From the NCBI GenBank assembly GCA_037176905.1, contig JBBBWG010022223.1, positions 98,294 to 162,293 of the forward strand: a stretch of 64,000 bases of DNA. Direction: 5' to 3'. This DNA comes from Azolla pinnata. Its lineage: Eukaryota > Streptophyta > Polypodiopsida > Salviniales > Salviniaceae. Below the pieces are notes generated by a model. That model worked only from the letters and a program-made list of their open reading frames with translations. It was not told the DNA's origin and searched no databases. A program made the position numbers and the translations under genes. The stretch's first letter is position 1, and each line of letters begins with the position of its first letter. Shown here piece after piece: positions 61,301 to 64,000 of the stretch.

Positions 61301-62804
61301 ACAGAGGAATAAAGAAGACATGTGCACCTTTATTCGTCATTCACGGAAAGAAGAAACAAAAAGAGATAAAAATAAGCCTAAAATCCATGTTGAAGGAGAT
61401 TAAAGCAATACCTGTGCTAAAAAAGCATCCAGATCGTGATTATAACAGCATTCTGTTCCAAATGGACACGCATTTACATCATTTGTCCTTGCAACAGCAA
61501 GACATAGGTGCTCGGTTGTTTTCTTAGCCTGGATGAAAACATTGAGAAACTTACGCATATCACTAATACGAAAGCTTCAAAGAGATCCCACAGTATTCTT
61601 CAGTATTCAATTACAATATAGAAAATAAAAGCATTAACCTAATATGAACAAATTCACCATATCTACATTCGTTGACTCTTCAAAAAGTTACACTAGCATG
61701 CTACTGAAAGCAAAATTTCATATTATTATTTTGCTGGAACAACAGCATTGTGCCTGAACGGTGCAACAGGTTAGTCTTCCTTTCAGATCTTTAACTAAGG
61801 TCAAAACGAACAGAAATCCGAAAAGGCACTAAAGTGAGCTTAAGCGAGTTCTATCCAAAAGTTCTGAAAGCAGCATGGCGATCATCAGTCAAAGAAAGAG
61901 GTAAACAATCTATATGAACTACTGCATTTGCATTTCAAGAGATCACCAATGGCCACTAGAATATGCTGGAATAGGATTGACTTTTCTGGTGCTCTCCTTC
62001 AAGTAGTACTTGTGACAATCATAGAAAGTTTGATGTAGAGAATGAAAAAGAAAGCAAGGTATAAAATGCTAACAAGCTGCCAGTGAAACACTTTATTATT
62101 TTAGAATGACTTCTAACTTCTCCATCGCCTTTTCACTTAAAGCTTGTTTCAACTTCCTAAAAATGCCATAGAAAATCTCACGGAAAAATCAACAGACGAA
62201 ATGTCCGAGTTCAACTGTTCACCTAGAATTCAACTGCCATTTCTCCGATTGGACTTTTTGATTCGCTGGCTACAACTTCTCACAAATTCTCACTTAAAAA
62301 CCAAAGAAACAGTGATTTCATATGCTTGGAATGGCAGGAAATATCATGCTTTGCTATGAATGCTGATGCTATGGATACCTGTTTCCGCTCTCTCTTCTGT
62401 TGCCGCTTTGATTTCTTCACAACGGAGATTTTGGAGGCTTTTGCTTCAATTGCCGGATCGACGGTTGACGTTGCCTCGTAACCAGCAGCAGCAACAGCCA
62501 CATCTGACGTTGTTCCCGCAGAAGCATGGTCAGGTTCGCTGGAAACACGAGCAGAAGGCAACCGAATGAACTCCTTCTTCACAGGAGCTCGACCTTTCGC
62601 GATCAATTCGGCAGGAGAAAGGTCGTGAACAGCCGATGGAGGAGGCGAAACTGCTGCACTGACATTCTCATCGATCACCGCTTCCATTGCATCTTTTCCT
62701 TCCTCTACCTCGTGCATTTCTGCTCCTTGCGTTTCTTCTTCGAAACGGAAATCTTTGGGATCTGCGAGGGATTCTGCTGTTGTCTGCGCATTAGGCAACG
62801 CCAT
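58376..62804 (-). CDS. DUS3: tRNA-dihydrouridine synthase 3 (DUS3)
   Basis: Nine exons, 5' to 3': 62804-62379, 61528-61412, 60747-60508, 60363-59917, 59841-59569, 59483-59205, 59133-59013, 58731-58562 and 58474-58376, giving 2172 nt and 723 aa. DUS3 is an FMN enzyme that reduces uridine 47 of tRNA variable loops (and some mRNA sites) to dihydrouridine using NADPH. Two CCCH zinc fingers lie at about residues 151-173 ([11 protein letters not shown]) and 190-211 ([17 protein letters not shown]). The TIM barrel starts [29 protein letters not shown] carries the likely catalytic Cys at about 462, followed by GAGSCLL, and [18 protein letters not shown] is the conserved loop. The C-terminal helical domain ends [10 protein letters not shown]. 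Intron 4 has a GC donor (TTGCAG|GCAGGT) required to keep [11 protein letters not shown] in frame. Intron 8 (58475-58561) is 87 nt with no in-frame stop. Confidence 0.95.
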
Positions 62805-63413
62805 GGCTGGGAAAGGCGATGATAAAGATAGAATGAAGCCTATTTTTTCCTACACAGGCCTGAGATCCAATGTTAGTATCAGGTTTAGGGTTTAGGTAAG
62901 AGATGGTGTCAATAGTATTTCAAGGCTTACTTAGTTAGGGCTTAGCGTTTAGGGCATTTTTAAGCTAATGAATGCCCAAGACGATGCGTTTCCATTAGGT
63001 TTAGGGTGTTCATGCCACTTGAAGCTGATGAGTGTTGCAATCACGGTTTCCGTCGGGTTTAGGGGTTGTGCATCGTTCAGGCGGGAGAGAGATTAATTAT
63101 TCTTTTCTTCTGTACGAGTTTGGTAAATACGTCGATATTTTTCACTGGCTTTCATGGTATGCACAACGAGGTTGCTTTGTCGGCCATAGATTCATTACGA
63201 CGGTCCTCTCTTCACCTAATATTGTCGTGTTCTACGAAACCAGTTAGCGACGTCTATCTACAAGATATCCACACGACAGGCTACCACGTCAGCACACTTG
63301 CATAGGCTTTTTTACATGGGCTCCCAACGCACCTCACCTCGCTCAAAAGAAAGGGGCGTGGGGGGGCGATCGGTTCCATCAGAGAGAGAGAAAGAGAGAG
63401 AGAGGCGCGATCG
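62805..63413. promoter_or_regulatory. Divergent intergenic region of DUS3 and AZG with telo-box motifs
   Basis: Six hundred bases separate the two start codons. TTTAGGG occurs at 62884 and 62890 in tandem and again near 62948, 63000 and 63058, matching the plant telo-box (AAACCCTA on the minus strand), which is common in promoters of translation-related genes and fits DUS3. A GA run (63380-63403) lies just before the AZG start codon. Confidence 0.5.
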
Positions 63414-64000
63414 ATGGGCGAGCAGTTGCGGAGGGCGTGGCGGTATGGCAGCGACCTGGCGGCCGAGGTGGACGGCTTCGTGGAGAGGAGCGCAGTGGGC
63501 CGGCGGTTCAAGCTCGCGGAGCGGGGCTCGACGCTGACGCGGGAGGTGCGAGCAGGGGCGACGACGTTTCTCACGATGGCCTACATCATGGCAGCGAACG
63601 CGAGCATCCTGGCGGACTCGGGCGGCACGTGCACGGCCAACGACTGCACGGGCCCGCATCGGCTTGACCCGACCTGCAAGTACTTCCCGGTCGATGCGGG
63701 CTACGCAGCATGCATCGAGCGATCTCGCCGCTCCCTGATCGTGGCCACGGCAGCATCGGCGGCGCTGGGCTCGTCGCTGATGGGCGCGTTGGCCAACCTC
63801 CCCGTCGCGCTCGCGCCGGGCATGGGCCTCAACGCCTACTTCGCGTACACGCTCGTCGGCTTCCACGGGTCGGGCCTGCTGCCGTACGGCGCCGCGCTGG
63901 CGGCCGTGTTCCTCGAGGGCGCCCTCTTCCTGGTGGCCGCGGGCACGGGCGTGGGCCCGCGGCTGGCGCGGCTCCTCGTCCAGGCACCGCTCCGACGCGC
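63414..64000 (+). CDS. AZG-type adenine/guanine (purine) permease, 5' part
   Basis: A GC-rich open frame starting at ATG 63414 ([15 protein letters not shown]) and running off the right edge after 195 codons. The protein matches the AzgA-like branch of the nucleobase transporters: [19 protein letters not shown], then the first membrane helix [18 protein letters not shown], an outer loop with several Cys ([13 protein letters not shown]), the second helix region [19 protein letters not shown], and the hallmark [13 protein letters not shown]. Plant AZG1/AZG2 import adenine, guanine and also cytokinin. The full family has about 12 helices and 530-580 aa, so about one third is present. Base composition (strongly G/C in third positions) differs sharply from all other genes in the window. 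Confidence 0.93.
   Translation, partial: MGEQLRRAWRYGSDLAAEVDGFVERSAVGRRFKLAERGSTLTREVRAGATTFLTMAYIMAANASILADSGGTCTANDCTGPHRLDPTCKYFPVDAGYAACIERSRRSLIVATAASAALGSSLMGALANLPVALAPGMGLNAYFAYTLVGFHGSGLLPYGAALAAVFLEGALFLVAAGTGVGPRLARLLVQAPLRR

Overview
This 64 kb window is plant nuclear DNA, most likely from a flowering plant. The evidence is short spliced introns with GT-AG (a few GC-AG) borders, plant-only families (remorin, myosin-binding DUF593 protein, ITPK), an interstitial block of the plant telomere repeat CCCTAAA, and many microsatellites. The very GC-rich purine permease gene at the right edge would suit a monocot or magnoliid, but the species cannot be fixed from sequence alone. There is one 100-base assembly gap (25729-25828), inside a minisatellite.

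I could trace eleven protein genes, nine of them complete with consistent exon phases. From left to right they are: the 5' part of an RNF170-type RING E3 ligase (-, runs off the left edge); a small two-LysM protein (+, 7 exons, 189 aa); exportin-2/CAS (-, intronless coding region, 963 aa); golgin candidate 5/TMF (+, 19 exons, about 954 aa); inositol-tetrakisphosphate 1-kinase (+, 10 exons, 398 aa); a myosin-binding GTD-binding protein (+, single exon, 575 aa); the PP2A catalytic subunit (-, 6 exons, 306 aa); a remorin (-, 5 exons, 209 aa); nucleoporin NUP93 (+, 15 exons, 859 aa); tRNA-dihydrouridine synthase 3 (-, 9 exons, 723 aa); and the 5' part of an AZG-type purine permease (+, runs off the right edge). 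Gene lengths match the known families closely. The set is a housekeeping mix with no operon-like logic; the only loose theme is trafficking and nuclear transport (CAS, NUP93, golgin, myosin adaptor).

The space between genes is dominated by tandem repeats. These include GA, TTC, GATT, GGCGAT and CATA microsatellites; a TCAAG/TCAAT pentamer block (10.86-11.19 kb); a 41-bp minisatellite running up to the ITPK promoter (25.36-26.06 kb); an approximately 188-bp tandem array arranged as a large inverted repeat (29.9-33.4 kb); a 57-bp repeat in the leader of the myosin-binding gene; an approximately 30-bp minisatellite with higher-order structure upstream of PP2A (41.39-42.5 kb); and 0.84 kb of degenerate telomere repeat ending about 160 bp before the NUP93 start codon.

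I found no virus-like element, no CRISPR and no convincing functional RNA gene. One tRNA-like segment inside a golgin intron may be a SINE remnant. The most unusual items are the inverted nucleosome-length array, the telomere block beside NUP93, two clear and one possible GC-AG introns, an in-frame retainable intron in DUS3, a six-copy 13-residue repeat in the golgin, and a LysM protein that lacks a signal peptide.
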